DNA of 64,000 nucleotides from Actinomadura pelletieri DSM 43383 (GCF_003634705.1 NZ_RBWU01000003.1:310001-374000), one strand, 5' to 3'. Numbered from the stretch's first letter, positions 28,887-40,278 are shown. A program made the numbers and translations. Notes: generated by a model not told the origin, from the sequence alone.

Positions 28887-28929
28887 GCTCGTTGACAACT
28901 CCTCAGCTGTTCGAAGGGGGGAAGGATTT

Positions 28930-30183
28930 TCAACGCCGTGCCAGACCAAGCCAGCTTAGAGCCCTCACGACCGGTCCGGGGCCCCGCGCGGAGAGTGCCT
29001 GCCGCGCGCCGGGCTCGCGTTTGGCGAACGCGAGCAGCATCCCGAGGGCGAACAGGCTCGGAATGAGCGCCGAACCGCCGTAGGACACCAGGGGCAGCGG
29101 GATCCCGGTGATCGGTAGGACGCCGATGACGGCGCCCATGTTCACGATGGCCTGCACGACCAGCCATGCCGTGGCCCCGGCGGCGGCCAGCCGGGTGAAG
29201 GGGTCCTTCACCCGGCGGGCGATGCGCAGGCCCGCGTAGGCGAGGAGCCCGAACATGCCGAGGACGACGAGGGTGCCGACCAGCCCGAACTCCTCCCCCA
29301 CGATCGCGAAGATGAAGTCGGTCTCGGCGTGCGGCAGGTAGTCCCACTTGGCGCGTCCCTCGCCGAGCCCCGTGCCGAACAAGCCGCCGGACGCGACCGC
29401 GAACAGCCCCTGCGTGCCCTGGTAGTTGGTGGTGAGCTGGTTGCCGGACGGGTCGAGGAACCCGGTGAGCCGCTGCATCCGGTACGGCTCCACGACGATG
29501 AGGATCGACACCAGCAGGCACACCAGCCCGGCGATGCCGACGAACAGCCGTCCGGGCGCACCGACGACCCACAGCAGCGCCAGGAAGATGGTGAGCAGCA
29601 CCAGCGTGGTGCCGAGGTCGCTGCCCAGCATCACCAGCAGGACCAGCACGCCCGCGCCGGGCATCAGCGGGACGAGCAGCGGCCGCCACTCGGTGAGCTG
29701 CCCGAGGCGGTCCTTGCGGGCCAGCAGGTCGGCGCCCCACAGCACCAGCGCGAGCTTGGCGAGTTCGGACGGCTGGATCTGCACCGGCCCGAGATCGACC
29801 CAGCGGGTGGCGCCGCCCGCGCTGCGGCCGAGCCCGGGGACCAGCACCAGGGCCAGCGCGAGCACCGACAGCAGCAGCAGCGGGTAGGCCAGCGCGCGGA
29901 ACGTCCGCACCGGCAGCCGGGACGCCAGCCACATGCCGGGCAGCCCGATCGCCATCCACATCGCCTGTTTCTGGAACAGGGTGTAGGCCGACCCGGTCGC
30001 CTGGAGCTGCTTGACGCTGGACGCCGACAGCACCATGGTCAGGCCCAGCGCGAGCAGCATCACCGAGCAGCCCAGCACCAGGTAGTAGGAGGTGAGGGGA
30101 CGATCGAGCAGCCCGACGGCGGCGACCACCTGCTCCCGCGGTCCCGAACGCCGGCCGCCCCCTTCCTCGGCCGCGGCGGTCAC
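28930..30183 (-). CDS. ftsW: FtsW lipid II polymerase (SEDS family)
   Basis: SEDS glycosyltransferase of 417 residues that polymerises lipid II at the septum with FtsI. About ten membrane helices are visible, starting [24 protein letters not shown] motifs are [64 protein letters not shown] (with the catalytic Asp region) and [20 protein letters not shown]. The GTG at 30183 follows the murD stop by two bases. FtsW rather than RodA is chosen from its position between murD and murG. Confidence 0.96.
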   Translation of the reverse strand: MTAAAEEGGGRRSGPREQVVAAVGLLDRPLTSYYLVLGCSVMLLALGLTMVLSASSVKQLQATGSAYTLFQKQAMWMAIGLPGMWLASRLPVRTFRALAYPLLLLSVLALALVLVPGLGRSAGGATRWVDLGPVQIQPSELAKLALVLWGADLLARKDRLGQLTEWRPLLVPLMPGAGVLVLLVMLGSDLGTTLVLLTIFLALLWVVGAPGRLFVGIAGLVCLLVSILIVVEPYRMQRLTGFLDPSGNQLTTNYQGTQGLFAVASGGLFGTGLGEGRAKWDYLPHAETDFIFAIVGEEFGLVGTLVVLGMFGLLAYAGLRIARRVKDPFTRLAAAGATAWLVVQAIVNMGAVIGVLPITGIPLPLVSYGGSALIPSLFALGMLLAFAKREPGARQALSARGPGPVVRALSWLGLARR

Positions 30184-30185
30184 GG

Positions 30186-31592
30186 CTAGCCGGCGTTTCC
30201 GGCGGCGAGGCGCCCGACGGCGGCGATGAAGGCGTTGCCGCGCGCCGGATAGTCGGTGAACATGTCGAAGGAGGCCCCGACGGGCGCGAGCAGCACGGTG
30301 TCGCCGGGGCGGGCGAGGGCGGAGGCTTCGTTGACGACGCGGTCCATGGCCCCAGTGTCGGTGTCGGGGACGTCGACGACGGGGACATCCGGCGCGTGTC
30401 GCCCGAGTGCCTCGGCGAGCCGGTGCCGGTCGCGTCCCATCAGCACGACGCCGCGCAGCCGCGGCGCGCACGAGCGGACGAGGTCGTCGACGTCCAGGCC
30501 CTTGAGGAGGCCGCCCGCGATCCACACGACGGGTTCGTAGGCGGCCAGGGACGCGGCGGCGGCGTGCGGCTGGGTGGCCTTGGAGTCGTTGACGTAGGTG
30601 ACGCCGTCGACGTCCGCGACGTGCTGGATGCGGTGCGGTTCGGGCACGAACGCGCGCAGCCCCTCGCGGACCGCCTCCGGCGGCACCCCGTACGCGCGGG
30701 CGAGGCCCGCGGCGGCGAGCGCGTTGGCGACGTTGTGCGGCGCGAACGGGTGGACGTCGTCGAGCGCCGCGAGTTCGGCGGCCTCGTTCGCCGAGGCCGT
30801 GAACGCCCGGTCGACGAGCAGGTCCTCGACGACGCCGAGTTCACCGGGACGCGGCACCGAGAGCGTGAACCCGGCGCGCCGGTCGACGCCCTCGGCGCGT
30901 TCGGCGAGGGCCGTGGACGTCGCGTCGTCGGCGTTGTACACGGCGACGCAACCCGGTGCGAAGATCCCGGACTTGGCGGCGACGTAGGCGTCCATGGAGC
31001 CGTGCCAGTCGAGGTGGTCGGGCGCGACGTTCAGCACCGTGGACGCGAACGGCCGCAGCGAGCCGGACCAGTGCAGCTGGTAGCTCGACAGCTCGACCGC
31101 CAGCACGTCGTAGGGGCCGGTCACCGCCTCCACGATGGGCGTGCCCACGTTCCCGACGGCGAGGGCCTTGTGCCCGGCGGCGGTGAGCATGCACGCCAGC
31201 ATCCGGACGACGGTGGTCTTGCCGTCCGTCCCGGTGATCGCCAGCCACGGCGCGGCGCCGTCGGCGGGACGCAGCCGCCAGGCCAGCTCCACCTCGCCGA
31301 TGATCTCGATGCCCTTGGCGGCGGCCGCGGCGAGCAGCGGCACGTCCGGCCGCCAGCCCGGCGAGGTCACCACCAGGTCGGTGCCGTCCGGCAGGGTCTC
31401 GCCGTCGCCGAGCCGGACCGTGACCCCGAGGGCCTCCAGCTCGGCGGCGAGCGCCCGCTGGTCCGCGCCGTCGCGGGCGTCCACGGCGGTGACGCGGGCG
31501 CCGCGTCCGGCGAGCACACGGGCGGCGGCGCGACCGGACACGCCCAGCCCGGCGACGCACACCGACCGGCCGTCCCAGCGGCGTTCGCTCAT
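30186..31592 (-). CDS. murD: UDP-N-acetylmuramoyl-L-alanine--D-glutamate ligase
   Basis: Mur ligase of 468 residues that adds D-Glu. Motifs are [35 protein letters not shown], the P-loop [64 protein letters not shown] and WIAGG. The ATG at 31592 overlaps the mraY stop as ATGA. An upstream in-frame ATG five codons earlier exists but would sit inside mraY. Confidence 0.97.
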   Translation of the reverse strand: MSERRWDGRSVCVAGLGVSGRAAARVLAGRGARVTAVDARDGADQRALAAELEALGVTVRLGDGETLPDGTDLVVTSPGWRPDVPLLAAAAAKGIEIIGEVELAWRLRPADGAAPWLAITGTDGKTTVVRMLACMLTAAGHKALAVGNVGTPIVEAVTGPYDVLAVELSSYQLHWSGSLRPFASTVLNVAPDHLDWHGSMDAYVAAKSGIFAPGCVAVYNADDATSTALAERAEGVDRRAGFTLSVPRPGELGVVEDLLVDRAFTASANEAAELAALDDVHPFAPHNVANALAAAGLARAYGVPPEAVREGLRAFVPEPHRIQHVADVDGVTYVNDSKATQPHAAAASLAAYEPVVWIAGGLLKGLDVDDLVRSCAPRLRGVVLMGRDRHRLAEALGRHAPDVPVVDVPDTDTGAMDRVVNEASALARPGDTVLLAPVGASFDMFTDYPARGNAFIAAVGRLAAGNAG

Positions 31593-32650
31593 TTCTTCGG
31601 CATCCATTCCAGATAGAACAGCCCGATGCCGATCGCGACGAACAGCGCGGACATCAGCCAGAACCGCACGACGATCGTGGTCTCGGCCCAGCCGGACAGC
31701 TCGAAGTGGTGCTGGAGCGGGGCCATCTTGAACACCCGCTTCTTGGTCATCTTGAACCCGCCCACCTGGATGATCACCGACAGGGTGATCATCACGATCA
31801 GCCCGCACAGGATCGCGAGCAGGAACTGGGTACGGGTGAGGATCGCGAGACCGACCAGCACGCCGCCGAGGGCCAGCGAGCCGGTGTCGCCCATGAAGAT
31901 CTTCGCGGGCGGGGCGTTCCACCACAGGAACCCGAACACGCCGCCGAGCACGGCCGCGGCGACCACCGCGAGGTCGAGGGGGTCGCGGACGCTGTAGCAG
32001 TTGGGGGCGAGGGCGAAGTCGGTGCAGCTGTTGCGCAGCTGCCAGTTCCCGATGATGACGTAGGCGGCCAGGACCATGCCGGCGGGGCCCGCCGCGAGGC
32101 CGTCGAGCCCGTCGGTCAGGTTCACGCCGTTGGACATGGCGGCGATGAGCAGCAGCGCCCACACCACGAACAGGTAGGGGCCGATCGAGGGGCCGAAGTC
32201 ACGGAGGAAGGACAGGTGGGGGTCGGCGGGGGTGATGTCGTAGCCGTTGGGGAAGTTGAGGGACGCGACCGCGAACACCACCCCGACCAGGATGATGCCG
32301 ATCATCTTGGCGCCGCTGCGCAGGCCGAGGCTGCGCTGCTTGAACACCTTGATGTAGTCGTCCACGAACCCGACGAGTCCGAGGCCGGTCATCAGGAACA
32401 GCACCAGGACGCCGGAGATCGTCGGTTCGGTCCCGGTGACCAGGTGCGCGGCCGCGTAGCCGACGAGCGAGCCGACGATGAAGACCGTCCCGCCCATCGT
32501 CGGCGTGCCGCGCTTGGTGAGGTGCGCCTCGGGGCCCTCGTCCCGGATCATCTGGCCGTAGCCGAGCCGGTTCACGATCCGGATCCACACCGGGGTGCCG
32601 ACCATCACGAAGATCAACGCGACCCCGGCCGCGAGGATGATGTTGGTCAT
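31589..32650 (-). CDS. mraY: MraY phospho-MurNAc-pentapeptide translocase
   Basis: Membrane enzyme of 353 residues that links phospho-MurNAc-pentapeptide to undecaprenyl phosphate, giving lipid I. About ten membrane helices are visible. Active-site motifs are [32 protein letters not shown] with the DD pair, [14 protein letters not shown] and the cytoplasmic [11 protein letters not shown]. The start and stop overlap murF and murD by four bases each. Confidence 0.98.
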   Translation of the reverse strand: MTNIILAAGVALIFVMVGTPVWIRIVNRLGYGQMIRDEGPEAHLTKRGTPTMGGTVFIVGSLVGYAAAHLVTGTEPTISGVLVLFLMTGLGLVGFVDDYIKVFKQRSLGLRSGAKMIGIILVGVVFAVASLNFPNGYDITPADPHLSFLRDFGPSIGPYLFVVWALLLIAAMSNGVNLTDGLDGLAAGPAGMVLAAYVIIGNWQLRNSCTDFALAPNCYSVRDPLDLAVVAAAVLGGVFGFLWWNAPPAKIFMGDTGSLALGGVLVGLAILTRTQFLLAILCGLIVMITLSVIIQVGGFKMTKKRVFKMAPLQHHFELSGWAETTIVVRFWLMSALFVAIGIGLFYLEWMPKK

Positions 32651-34062
32651 CGGGCGTCCTCCGCGAGGATCGCCGCGGCGACCCGTTCCAGCCCGGCCAC
32701 GCGGGAGGCCTTCACCAGCACCACATCGCGCGGCGCGAGCCGCTCGCCGATCGCGGTCACCGCCGCGCCGACGTCATCCACCTGCACGCACTCTCCCGTC
32801 CATGACCTCACCCGCCGTGCCCCGTCCGCCGTCGCCGCCGCGTTCGCGCCGACGACGACGAGGCCGGCGATCCCGCTCCGCGCGGCATGCTCCCCGATCC
32901 TGGCATGTTCCGCCGCGGACGAGTCCCCTAGTTCGGCCATTTCCCCCAAGACCGCGTACGCCCGGCGACGTCGCCCACCGCCCGGTTCGTCGCCGGACAG
33001 GTGGACGAGCAGGTCCAGCGCGGCGCGCATCGAGTCGGGGTTGGCGTTGTAGGCGTCGTTCACCACCGTCACGCCGTCGGCCCGCTCGGTGACCTCCATC
33101 CGCCACCGGCTCACCGGCGTCGCGGCCGACAGGCCCGCGGCGACGTCGTCCAGCGCCATCCCGGCGGCGCGCGCCGCCGCGGCGGCGGCCAGCGCGTTGA
33201 GCACGGCCTGCGCGCCGTGCAGGCGCAGCGTGACCGGCGCGGACCCCTCCGGCGTGACGAGCGTGAACGCGGCCCGGCCCTGCTCGTCGAGGGTCTCCGC
33301 CTCGGCGCGGACGGCGGCGTCCGGGGACCGTCCGAACGTCACCACCTCGGCCCGCGTGCGGGACGCCATGGCGGCGACGAGCGGGTCGTCGGCGTTGAGG
33401 ACGGCGGTCCCGCCCGGCGGCACCGCCTCCACGATCTCGCCCTTGGCGCGGGCGATGTTCTCCCGGCCGCCGAACTCCCCGACGTGCGCGGTGCCGACGT
33501 TCAGCACCATCCCGACGTCGGGACGGGCGATGCCGGTCAGGTAGGCGATGTGGCCGATGCCGCGGGCGCCCATCTCCAGGACGAGATGGCGGGTCGAGGC
33601 GTCGGCGCGCAGCACGGTGAGCGGCAGCCCGATCTCGTTGTTGAACGAGCCGGGCGGGAAGACGGTCGGTCCGGCGCGGCCCACGACCTGCCCGACGAGG
33701 TCCTTGGTGGACGTCTTGCCCGCCGAGCCGGTGACGGCGATGACGGTCACGTCCGGCAGCCGCTCCAGCACTCCCCTGGCGAGCCGTCCGAGCGCCGCCT
33801 GGACGTCGTCCACGACCACGAACGGCCCGTCCACGGGCCCCTCCGGCGGACGTTGCGCCAGGACGGCGGCGGCTCCGGCCGCGAGGGCGGCCGGAGCGAA
33901 GTCATGCCCGTCCGCGCGTTCGCCCTTCAGCGCCGCGAACAGCGCCCCGGGCTCCACCGCGCGGGAGTCGATGACCACGGGACCGTTCACCATGACGTCC
34001 GGAGGCCCGTGGAGGGTGCCTCCCGTGATCTCCGCGATCGTCGACGGCGGAAGTGGGATCAC
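32647..34062 (-). CDS. murF: UDP-MurNAc-tripeptide--D-Ala-D-Ala ligase
   Basis: Last cytoplasmic Mur ligase (471 residues), adding D-Ala-D-Ala. Motifs are [27 protein letters not shown] (start of the MurF N-domain), the P-loop [52 protein letters not shown], and [23 protein letters not shown] 34062 overlaps the murE stop as GTGA. Confidence 0.97.
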   Translation of the reverse strand: MIPLPPSTIAEITGGTLHGPPDVMVNGPVVIDSRAVEPGALFAALKGERADGHDFAPAALAAGAAAVLAQRPPEGPVDGPFVVVDDVQAALGRLARGVLERLPDVTVIAVTGSAGKTSTKDLVGQVVGRAGPTVFPPGSFNNEIGLPLTVLRADASTRHLVLEMGARGIGHIAYLTGIARPDVGMVLNVGTAHVGEFGGRENIARAKGEIVEAVPPGGTAVLNADDPLVAAMASRTRAEVVTFGRSPDAAVRAEAETLDEQGRAAFTLVTPEGSAPVTLRLHGAQAVLNALAAAAAARAAGMALDDVAAGLSAATPVSRWRMEVTERADGVTVVNDAYNANPDSMRAALDLLVHLSGDEPGGGRRRRAYAVLGEMAELGDSSAAEHARIGEHAARSGIAGLVVVGANAAATADGARRVRSWTGECVQVDDVGAAVTAIGERLAPRDVVLVKASRVAGLERVAAAILAEDAR

Positions 34063-35594
34063 GCCTCAGTCCCGTCCCCTCTTGTCCCTTTTGTTCGCTG
34101 CCGGAGCGCCTCCCGGACGACCTCGCGGTCGTCGAACGGGTGGACCACCCCCGCCACGTTCTGGCCCTGCTCATGGCCCTTGCCCGCGATGACGAGCACG
34201 TCGCCGCGGCGGGCGCGGTCGACGGCCAGCGCGATCGCGGCGGCCCGGTCGGGTTCCACCACGATGCGCGCCCGTTCACGTCGCGGCACCTTCAGCCCGC
34301 CCTCGACCATAGCGGCGAGGATCGCGAGCGGATCTTCCGACCTCGGGTTGTCGTCGGTGAAGTACGCGCGGTCGGCCAGCCGGGCGGCGGCCTCCCCCAT
34401 CAGCGGTCGTTTGCCGCGGTCGCGGTCGCCGCCGCAGCCGAGCACGATCGTCAACTCGCCCTCGGTGACGGGCCGCAGCGCGTTCAGGACGGCCTCGACC
34501 GCGCCGGGCTTGTGGGAGTAGTCGACCAGGGTGACGAACTCCTGGCCCTCGTCCACCCGTTCCAGCCTGCCGGGGACGCCGGGCAGGGACGCGACCCCGC
34601 GCACCGCGGACTGCAACGGGATGCCCGCCTCGACCAGCGCCACGATCGCGGCGAGCGCGTTGGCGACGTTGAACGGCCCGGCGAGCCGGACCTCGCCGTC
34701 CGCCTCGATGCCGCCGGGCCCGACCACGCGGAACACGCTGCCGTCGGCGCCGACCCGCACGTTCTCGACCCGCCAGTCCGCAGCCGGGTCGCCGGACGCC
34801 GAGAACGTCGTCGTCGGCACCGTCGCGATCTCCAGCAGCTCACGGCCGTGGTGGTCGTCCAGGTTGACGACGCCGACCCGCGAGTACTCGGGGGTGAACA
34901 GCCGGGCCTTGGTGAGGAAGTAGTCCTGCATGGTCGGGTGGTAGTCCAGGTGGTCCTGGGACAGGTTCGTGAACACCGCGACCTCGTAGGTGACGCCGCC
35001 GACCCGGCCCTGCTTCAGCGCGTGGCTCGACACCTCCATCGCGGCGGCGCCGACGCCCCGCTCGCGCATCATCGCCAGCAGCGCGTGCAGGTCGGTCGCC
35101 TCCGGCGTGGTCAACGCGCTCGGCACCCGGTCGCCGCCCACGCGGATCTCGACACCGCCGACCAGGCCGGTCTCGATCCCGGCGGCGCGCAGGGCGGCCT
35201 CCAGCAGGAACACCGTGGTGGTCTTGCCGCTGGTGCCGGTGACGCCGATCATCGTGATGTCGCGTCCCGGCTCCCCGTACACCCATGACGCGGCGTCGCC
35301 GAGCTGCGCCCGGACGTCCGCCACCACCAGCACCGGCAGGCCCGTCGCCGCGGCCCGGTCGTACCCGGCGGTGTCGGTGAGGATCGCCGTGGCGCCCGCC
35401 TCCGCGGCCTGCGCGGCGAACTGGGCGCCGTGCGCGCGGGCGCCGGGCAGCGCCGCGTAGACGTCGCCGGGCAGCACCGCCCGCGAGTCGTGCGTGATGC
35501 CCGTCGCCGACACCTCGTCCCAGCCGCGGCGCTCGATCCCGAGAAGCGCCGCGAGCCCGCTCAGCGGACGGGCCGGATTGGTCGTGGGACGCAT
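34059..35594 (-). CDS. murE: UDP-MurNAc-tripeptide ligase, meso-diaminopimelate type
   Basis: Mur ligase of 511 residues adding the third residue of the stem peptide. The substrate loop reads TDDNPRSEDP; DNPR is the known signature for meso-diaminopimelate over lysine, so the cell wall should be DAP type. Other motifs are ITHDSRAVLPGDVYAAL, the P-loop VTGTSGKTTTVFLL, TTPEATDLH, MEVSSHALKQGRV and AGKGHEQGQ. The ATG at 35594 is chosen as the family start (RPTTNPARPLSGLAALLG). An 84-bp gap separates it from ftsI. Confidence 0.97.
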   Translation of the reverse strand: MRPTTNPARPLSGLAALLGIERRGWDEVSATGITHDSRAVLPGDVYAALPGARAHGAQFAAQAAEAGATAILTDTAGYDRAAATGLPVLVVADVRAQLGDAASWVYGEPGRDITMIGVTGTSGKTTTVFLLEAALRAAGIETGLVGGVEIRVGGDRVPSALTTPEATDLHALLAMMRERGVGAAAMEVSSHALKQGRVGGVTYEVAVFTNLSQDHLDYHPTMQDYFLTKARLFTPEYSRVGVVNLDDHHGRELLEIATVPTTTFSASGDPAADWRVENVRVGADGSVFRVVGPGGIEADGEVRLAGPFNVANALAAIVALVEAGIPLQSAVRGVASLPGVPGRLERVDEGQEFVTLVDYSHKPGAVEAVLNALRPVTEGELTIVLGCGGDRDRGKRPLMGEAAARLADRAYFTDDNPRSEDPLAILAAMVEGGLKVPRRERARIVVEPDRAAAIALAVDRARRGDVLVIAGKGHEQGQNVAGVVHPFDDREVVREALRQRTKGTRGDGTEA

Positions 35595-35678
35595 GACGTT
35601 TCTTTCACTGCGAACGGAACGGGGCTGCTGGTACAAGGGTCGTGGTGGACTCACAGGCGAGGAGAGTACTCGCTGCGA

Positions 35679-37898
35679 TCAGTCTCGCGCGTGGATCTGG
35701 ACGGTCGGCGGTCGACTCCCCGTCGGCGGGATCTTCTGGGACCGCAGGGCGAAGCCCATCACGTCCCGGAAGACCGGGGCCGCCGCATCGCCACCATAGT
35801 GGCTGCCCCGCTGGGGGTCGCGAAGGACGACCTGGACGACCAACCGCGGATCGTCCGCCGGGGCGAACCCCGCGAACGACGCGATGTAGCCGCCGCCCTT
35901 GTAGCAGCCGCAGCGCGGATTGACCATCTGCGCGGTGCCGGTCTTGCCCGCGACCCGGTACCCGGGGATCTGCGCCTTGGGGGCCGTGCCCTCCTCGGTC
36001 GTGACGCCCTCCAACATGTCGCTGATCTGCCGGGCCGTCTTCGCGCTGATCACCTGTCTGCGCTCGGGTGCGGGCGCGGGCGTGAACCTGTCGTCCTCGC
36101 CGACGGTGCCCGCGACGAGGGTCGGCGCCACGCGGACGCCGCCGTTGGCGATGGTCGCGTAGACGCTCGCCATCTGCACCGCGTTCACCGACAGGGTCTG
36201 CCCGAACGCGATCGAGTAGTGGTCGGTGCCCGACCACTGGGACGGCGGTTTCAGCAGCCCGGCGGTCTCGCCGGGCAGCGGCAGCCCGGTCCTGCTGCCG
36301 AACCCGAACTCGCGCAGCGTCCCGTAGAGCCGCTGGGACGAGATGGTCTGGCTGGCCAGGATGGTGCCGACGTTGCTGGACGTGGCGAGGACCCCGGCGA
36401 AGGTGAGCCGCTCGGTCGGATGGCGGTGGGAGTCGCCGAACACGGTGTCGTACTTCTTGATCCGGTCGGGGACGGTGTAGGGCGTCTGCGGGGTGACGCC
36501 GCCGTGCTCCATGACGGCGGCCGCCGTGACGACCTTGCCGGTGCTGCCCGGCTCGTACGCCTCCTGCACCAGGGGGCTGCCCCACAGGCGGCGGTCCGAC
36601 TCGGCGTAGCGGTTCGGGTCGAACCCGGGCGCCGACGCCATGGCGAGCAGCCTGCCGGTCCGCGGTTCCATGACGATGACGCTGCCGCTCTTCGCCTTCG
36701 ACGCCCTGACCTGCCTCTCCAGCGCCTGCTGCGCCATGAACTGCAGGTCGCGCTGGAGCGTGAGCCGCAGGTCACGGCCGGGCACGGACGGACGCTTCTG
36801 GTCCTTGCCCATGGGGATGTGCTGGCCTTCGGGGCTGATCTCGACCCACTGCCGCCCGTCGCGGCCGGCGAGCACGTCGTTCATCGAGCTCTCCAGGCCG
36901 GCGGCGCCGTTCCCCGTGTCGTTCACGAACCCTATGACGCCCGCGGCCAGCGAATCGTTGGGATATTCGCGGCGGTACTCCGGCCATGTCCCGATGCCGA
37001 GGAAGTTCCATGAGGCGATCAGCCGGGCCTGGTCGGGCCGGACCCCGTGCGCGAGGTACACGAACCGGGTCCCGGTCTTGCTGATCTTCTGCATCAGCGT
37101 CGCGGGGTTCAGGCCGAGCGTCGGAGCCAGCGCGTTGACGATGGGCTGCCGCTTCTCGGGCTTGATCAGGGACGGGTCGGCGTAGATCGCCCGCGCCTCC
37201 ACGGTCATCGCGAGCGGATGGCCCTGCGCGTCGGTGATGTCGCCGCGGATCGCGGGCAGGTCGATCCGCTGCAGCCGCTGCCGCATCGCCTGCTCGGTGT
37301 ACTTGCCGGACTCGATCGTCTGGAGCTGGACGAGCCGTCCGGCGAACAGCGACAGCACGAACGCGATGACGAGGAGCCCGATGTTCAGCCGCTTCAGCGG
37401 GTCGCGCCGGTGGAAGGGGGCGCGGGCGCGCGGGCCCCGGCCGGGGGGTCGCCGTCCCGGGCCACCGCCTCCCGGGCCGCGACGTCCGCCCGCGCCGTTC
37501 CCGGCCTTGGCGGCGTGGCCACCGCGCGCCGTGCCGTTCGGCCGGCCCTTCCCCATGGCGCCTTTCCCGGACGCGCTCTTCGGGGGCGCGCCGGTCGGAA
37601 GCGCGCTCTTCACGGGCGGCTTCTTCTGCTCCCGGGCCGCCTTGCGCGGCGCCTCCCTGGGCTTACGGGACGTCTCCTTGGGCCTGGTCTCCCTGGGTTT
37701 GGTCTCCTTGGGCTTGGATTCCTTGGGTTTGCGCGGCGTCCTCGTGGGCGGTGTCTCCTTGGGCGGTGGCGGGACCGTGCCACCGCGCGCGGGACGACGG
37801 GCGGCACCGCCCTTGGTGCCCGGCCGTGCCGCGCCGTCCGAGCCGCGTTTCCGACCGGCCGAAGGGCCCGCGGTCCCGCGTCCCGGCCGTTTCGTCAC
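35679..37898 (-). CDS. ftsI: FtsI (PBP3) septal peptidoglycan transpeptidase
   Basis: Class B penicillin-binding protein of 739 residues. An unusually long cytoplasmic N-terminus of about 170 residues is rich in Lys, Arg, Pro and Gly, with KPKE/KPRE repeats. One membrane helix (residues ~171-191, LNIGLLVIAFVLSLFAGRLV) follows, then the dimerisation domain (RGDITDAQGHPLAMTVEAR) and the transpeptidase domain. Active-site Ser452 lies in EPGSTGK (SxxK), SSN follows, and Lys652 lies in the KTGT motif. GTG 37898 overlaps the ftsL stop as GTGA. It works with FtsW at the septum. Confidence 0.96.
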   Translation of the reverse strand: MTKRPGRGTAGPSAGRKRGSDGAARPGTKGGAARRPARGGTVPPPPKETPPTRTPRKPKESKPKETKPRETRPKETSRKPREAPRKAAREQKKPPVKSALPTGAPPKSASGKGAMGKGRPNGTARGGHAAKAGNGAGGRRGPGGGGPGRRPPGRGPRARAPFHRRDPLKRLNIGLLVIAFVLSLFAGRLVQLQTIESGKYTEQAMRQRLQRIDLPAIRGDITDAQGHPLAMTVEARAIYADPSLIKPEKRQPIVNALAPTLGLNPATLMQKISKTGTRFVYLAHGVRPDQARLIASWNFLGIGTWPEYRREYPNDSLAAGVIGFVNDTGNGAAGLESSMNDVLAGRDGRQWVEISPEGQHIPMGKDQKRPSVPGRDLRLTLQRDLQFMAQQALERQVRASKAKSGSVIVMEPRTGRLLAMASAPGFDPNRYAESDRRLWGSPLVQEAYEPGSTGKVVTAAAVMEHGGVTPQTPYTVPDRIKKYDTVFGDSHRHPTERLTFAGVLATSSNVGTILASQTISSQRLYGTLREFGFGSRTGLPLPGETAGLLKPPSQWSGTDHYSIAFGQTLSVNAVQMASVYATIANGGVRVAPTLVAGTVGEDDRFTPAPAPERRQVISAKTARQISDMLEGVTTEEGTAPKAQIPGYRVAGKTGTAQMVNPRCGCYKGGGYIASFAGFAPADDPRLVVQVVLRDPQRGSHYGGDAAAPVFRDVMGFALRSQKIPPTGSRPPTVQIHARD

Positions 37899-38584
37899 CG
37901 CGCGCCCTGACCGGCGGCGGGCGGCATCCCGTCGCCCGGCACCACCGTGCCGGGGACGCCGATCACGCCCGCGGCGCCCGTCGTCGCGATGGCGTCGGTC
38001 GGGACGGGACGCAGCGCGCCGCCGCTCGCCTGACCGCTGCCGGAGAAGAACCACCCTCCCCGGGGACTGCGGACCAGCCCGAGCCGCTCGGCCTGCCGCG
38101 CCAGGTTCGCCGGCGAGCCGGCGCGGGCGATGGCCTCCTCGTAGTCCTGCCGCTGCTGGTCGAGGCGCTTGTTGCTCTGCTGGAGCTGCGTCAGCGTGAA
38201 CGCGTCCTTCGCGAGGACGGTGTTGAGCAGCAGCAGGCTGACCAGGGCGCCGCCGAGCAGCCCGACGATGAGCAGCACGAACGGTGTGCGCGGCGGTGTC
38301 CGCGCGGGCGCGCGTCGGGCCGTGCTCCGCCCGGTGGCGGCCGTCGCGGCGACCTTGACCGCGCCGGTCTTCGGCACGGCGGTCTTCGCGGCGGTCGTCT
38401 TCGGCCCGGTGGTCTTCGGTCCGGTGCTCTTCGGCCCGGTGGTCTTCGGGGCGCCGGTTTTGGGCGCGGCGCTCGCCCTCGTGCTCTTGGCGGGTGTGGG
38501 CGCCGCGGGCTTCGCGGGCGTGCGCCGCGCGGGCGGCTTCTTCTTCGGCGCCTTGGCCGGCGGACGCTTCGTCGTCGTGGTCAT
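37895..38584 (-). CDS. ftsL: FtsL-like septum formation protein with long basic tail
   Basis: Protein of 229 residues at the ftsL position between rsmH and ftsI. The first ~100 residues are Lys/Pro/Thr/Ala-rich with repeated [10 protein letters not shown] units. A single membrane helix follows ([20 protein letters not shown]), then a coiled coil ([22 protein letters not shown]) ending [10 protein letters not shown] as in FtsL/DivIC, and a Gly/Pro-rich tail. Identity rests on position, topology and the coiled coil, since FtsL sequences diverge strongly. Overlaps both neighbours by four bases. Confidence 0.85.
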   Translation of the reverse strand: MTTTTKRPPAKAPKKKPPARRTPAKPAAPTPAKSTRASAAPKTGAPKTTGPKSTGPKTTGPKTTAAKTAVPKTGAVKVAATAATGRSTARRAPARTPPRTPFVLLIVGLLGGALVSLLLLNTVLAKDAFTLTQLQQSNKRLDQQRQDYEEAIARAGSPANLARQAERLGLVRSPRGGWFFSGSGQASGGALRPVPTDAIATTGAAGVIGVPGTVVPGDGMPPAAGQGAR

Positions 38585-39561
38585 GTCGCCTCCCGGACCC
38601 GCTCGGCGGCGCGCAACCGCACCGATCCGGCCCGTGGGTTGGTCGTGGTCTCCTCGTCGGACGGCAGTTCCGCCCCGCGTGTTAGAAGCCGGAATCTCGG
38701 CTCGTGTTCGGGAAGCGGAACGGGTAGCTCCGGCGGAGTCGTGTCGGCCGCCTGGGCGGCGAGGATCCGCTTGGTGATGCGGTCCTCGAGGGAGTGGTAG
38801 CCGAGGACGGCGACCCGGCCGCCGACCGGGAGCGCGTCGAGCGCGGCGGGCAGCGCCCGCCGCCAGATGTCGAGCTCGCCGTTCACCTCGATGCGCAGCG
38901 CCTGGAAGGTGCGCTTGGCCGGGTTGCCGCCGGTACGGCGGGTCGCGGCCGGAATGGAGGTGCGCACCAGGTCGGCGAGGCGCCGGGTGGAGTCGAGCGG
39001 TGCGCGCTCGCGTTCGCGGACGATCGCGGCGGCGATGCGCTGGGCGAACCGTTCCTCGCCGTACTCGCGCAGGATGCGGGCGAGCTCGGCGGGCGGGTAG
39101 CCGTTGACGACCTCGGCGGCGGTGAGCCGCTGGGTCCGGTCCATCCGCATGTCGAGCGGCGCGTCATAGGAGTAGGCGAAGCCGCGGTCGGCCTCGTCGA
39201 GTTGCGGGGACGAGACGCCGAGGTCGAACAGGACGGCGTCCACCGCGGGAACTCCGAGCCGGTCGAGAACGGCCGGGATCTCGTCGTAGACGGCGTGCTC
39301 CAGCGTCACGCGGTCGCCGAACGGGGCGAGCCGTCGCGCGGAGCGTTCGAGTGCGGTGGTGTCGCGGTCGAGGCCGACGAGTCGGAGCCGCGGAACGGTC
39401 CCGAGCATCGCCTCGGCGTGACCGCCCATGCCGAGGGTGGCGTCGAGGTACACCGGGTCGCGGCCGGTGACGGCCTCGACGGCGGGGGTGAGGATCTCCA
39501 GGACGCGACCGAGCATGACCGGTACGTGACCGGCCGTGGCCGCGTGGTCTCCCACGTCCAT
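38581..39561 (-). CDS. rsmH: 16S rRNA (cytosine-1402-N4)-methyltransferase
   Basis: RsmH/MraW, 326 residues, methylates N4 of C1402 in 16S rRNA. The start [14 protein letters not shown] and the SAM loop [15 protein letters not shown] are diagnostic, followed by [40 protein letters not shown] and [16 protein letters not shown]. The ATG at 39561 has GGTGGAG just upstream; the frame stays open further but without homology. A 248-bp gap separates it from mraZ. Confidence 0.96.
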   Translation of the reverse strand: MDVGDHAATAGHVPVMLGRVLEILTPAVEAVTGRDPVYLDATLGMGGHAEAMLGTVPRLRLVGLDRDTTALERSARRLAPFGDRVTLEHAVYDEIPAVLDRLGVPAVDAVLFDLGVSSPQLDEADRGFAYSYDAPLDMRMDRTQRLTAAEVVNGYPPAELARILREYGEERFAQRIAAAIVRERERAPLDSTRRLADLVRTSIPAATRRTGGNPAKRTFQALRIEVNGELDIWRRALPAALDALPVGGRVAVLGYHSLEDRITKRILAAQAADTTPPELPVPLPEHEPRFRLLTRGAELPSDEETTTNPRAGSVRLRAAERVREAT

Positions 39562-39809
39562 GCTCCACCCCCTGTGGTGCCACCTCGCTCGCGGACTGCG
39601 TGGCGTCGCCGGGCCGGACGACCGTTCCGAACCCCCCGGCGGCCTCGCCCGGCCAGGTCCCCATCCGCTGCCCTGGAGGAAGCACACCGCGTGGTAGCGC
39701 GGGGGGTCGCCGTCTGGCGCCGGGGAAGCTGCGCCAGCTGGCTCGGAGAGCGGCTGGAGACCTGGCCGAACGTGGGCCAAAGCCGGTCATCGGACCGACG
39801 AGTCGTATC
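39562..39809 (-). other. mraZ-rsmH intergenic region
   Basis: 248 bp without a gene. The only structure seen is a 7-bp hairpin, CTGGCGC (39714-39720) with GCGCCAG (39731-39737), too weak to call a terminator. A second promoter for rsmH could lie here but no convincing -35/-10 pair was found. Confidence 0.5.
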
Positions 39810-40241
39810 TCAGAGGATCCCTGGCAACACCTCCTCCGAGATGTCGGAGAACATCTGCTCCTCCTGCTCCAGGTAGTCCTCCCAGGCCTGCGCGTCCCAG
39901 ATCTCCAGTCGCGTGTTGGCGCCGATGACCGTGCAGTCGCGGGTGAGGCCCGCGTACTTGCGCAGTGGCGGAGGAATCGTGACGCGGCCCTGCTTGTCGG
40001 GGACCTCGTCGGAGGCGCTGGCGAAGAAGACCCGGCTGTAGCCGCGAACGGCCTTCTCGGTGACCGGTGCGGCACGCAGGGCCTCGGTAATCCGTTGGAA
40101 CTCCGCCATAGGGAAGACGTACAGGCAGCGTTCCTGGCCCTTCGTGATCACCAATCCCCCCGACAGCTCCTCGCGATACTTCGCCGGCAGGAACAGTCGT
40201 CCCTTGTCGTCGAGACGCGGCGAATGGGTGCCGAGGAACAC
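39810..40241 (-). CDS. mraZ: MraZ transcriptional regulator of the dcw cluster
   Basis: DNA-binding protein of 143 residues with two AbrB-like repeats, [17 protein letters not shown] and [18 protein letters not shown], which form a ring-shaped oligomer in homologues and repress the dcw promoter. The GTG at 40241 follows GGGAGGTGGGG and gives the canonical start [14 protein letters not shown]. It is the first gene of the division cluster. Four putative binding repeats lie 38-73 bases upstream of its start codon, so autorepression is expected. Confidence 0.97.
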   Translation of the reverse strand: MFLGTHSPRLDDKGRLFLPAKYREELSGGLVITKGQERCLYVFPMAEFQRITEALRAAPVTEKAVRGYSRVFFASASDEVPDKQGRVTIPPPLRKYAGLTRDCTVIGANTRLEIWDAQAWEDYLEQEEQMFSDISEEVLPGIL

Positions 40242-40278
40242 CGGCCCCACCTCCCGCGCCGCATGGGGCCCGCATGCT

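Noticed and set aside
39691..39702. T-box-like word GTGGTAGCGCGG on the plus strand between rsmH and mraZ
   Set aside because: It lacks the T-box core (GGTGGTACCGCG), has no specifier stem, and faces antisense to mraZ with no synthetase gene downstream.
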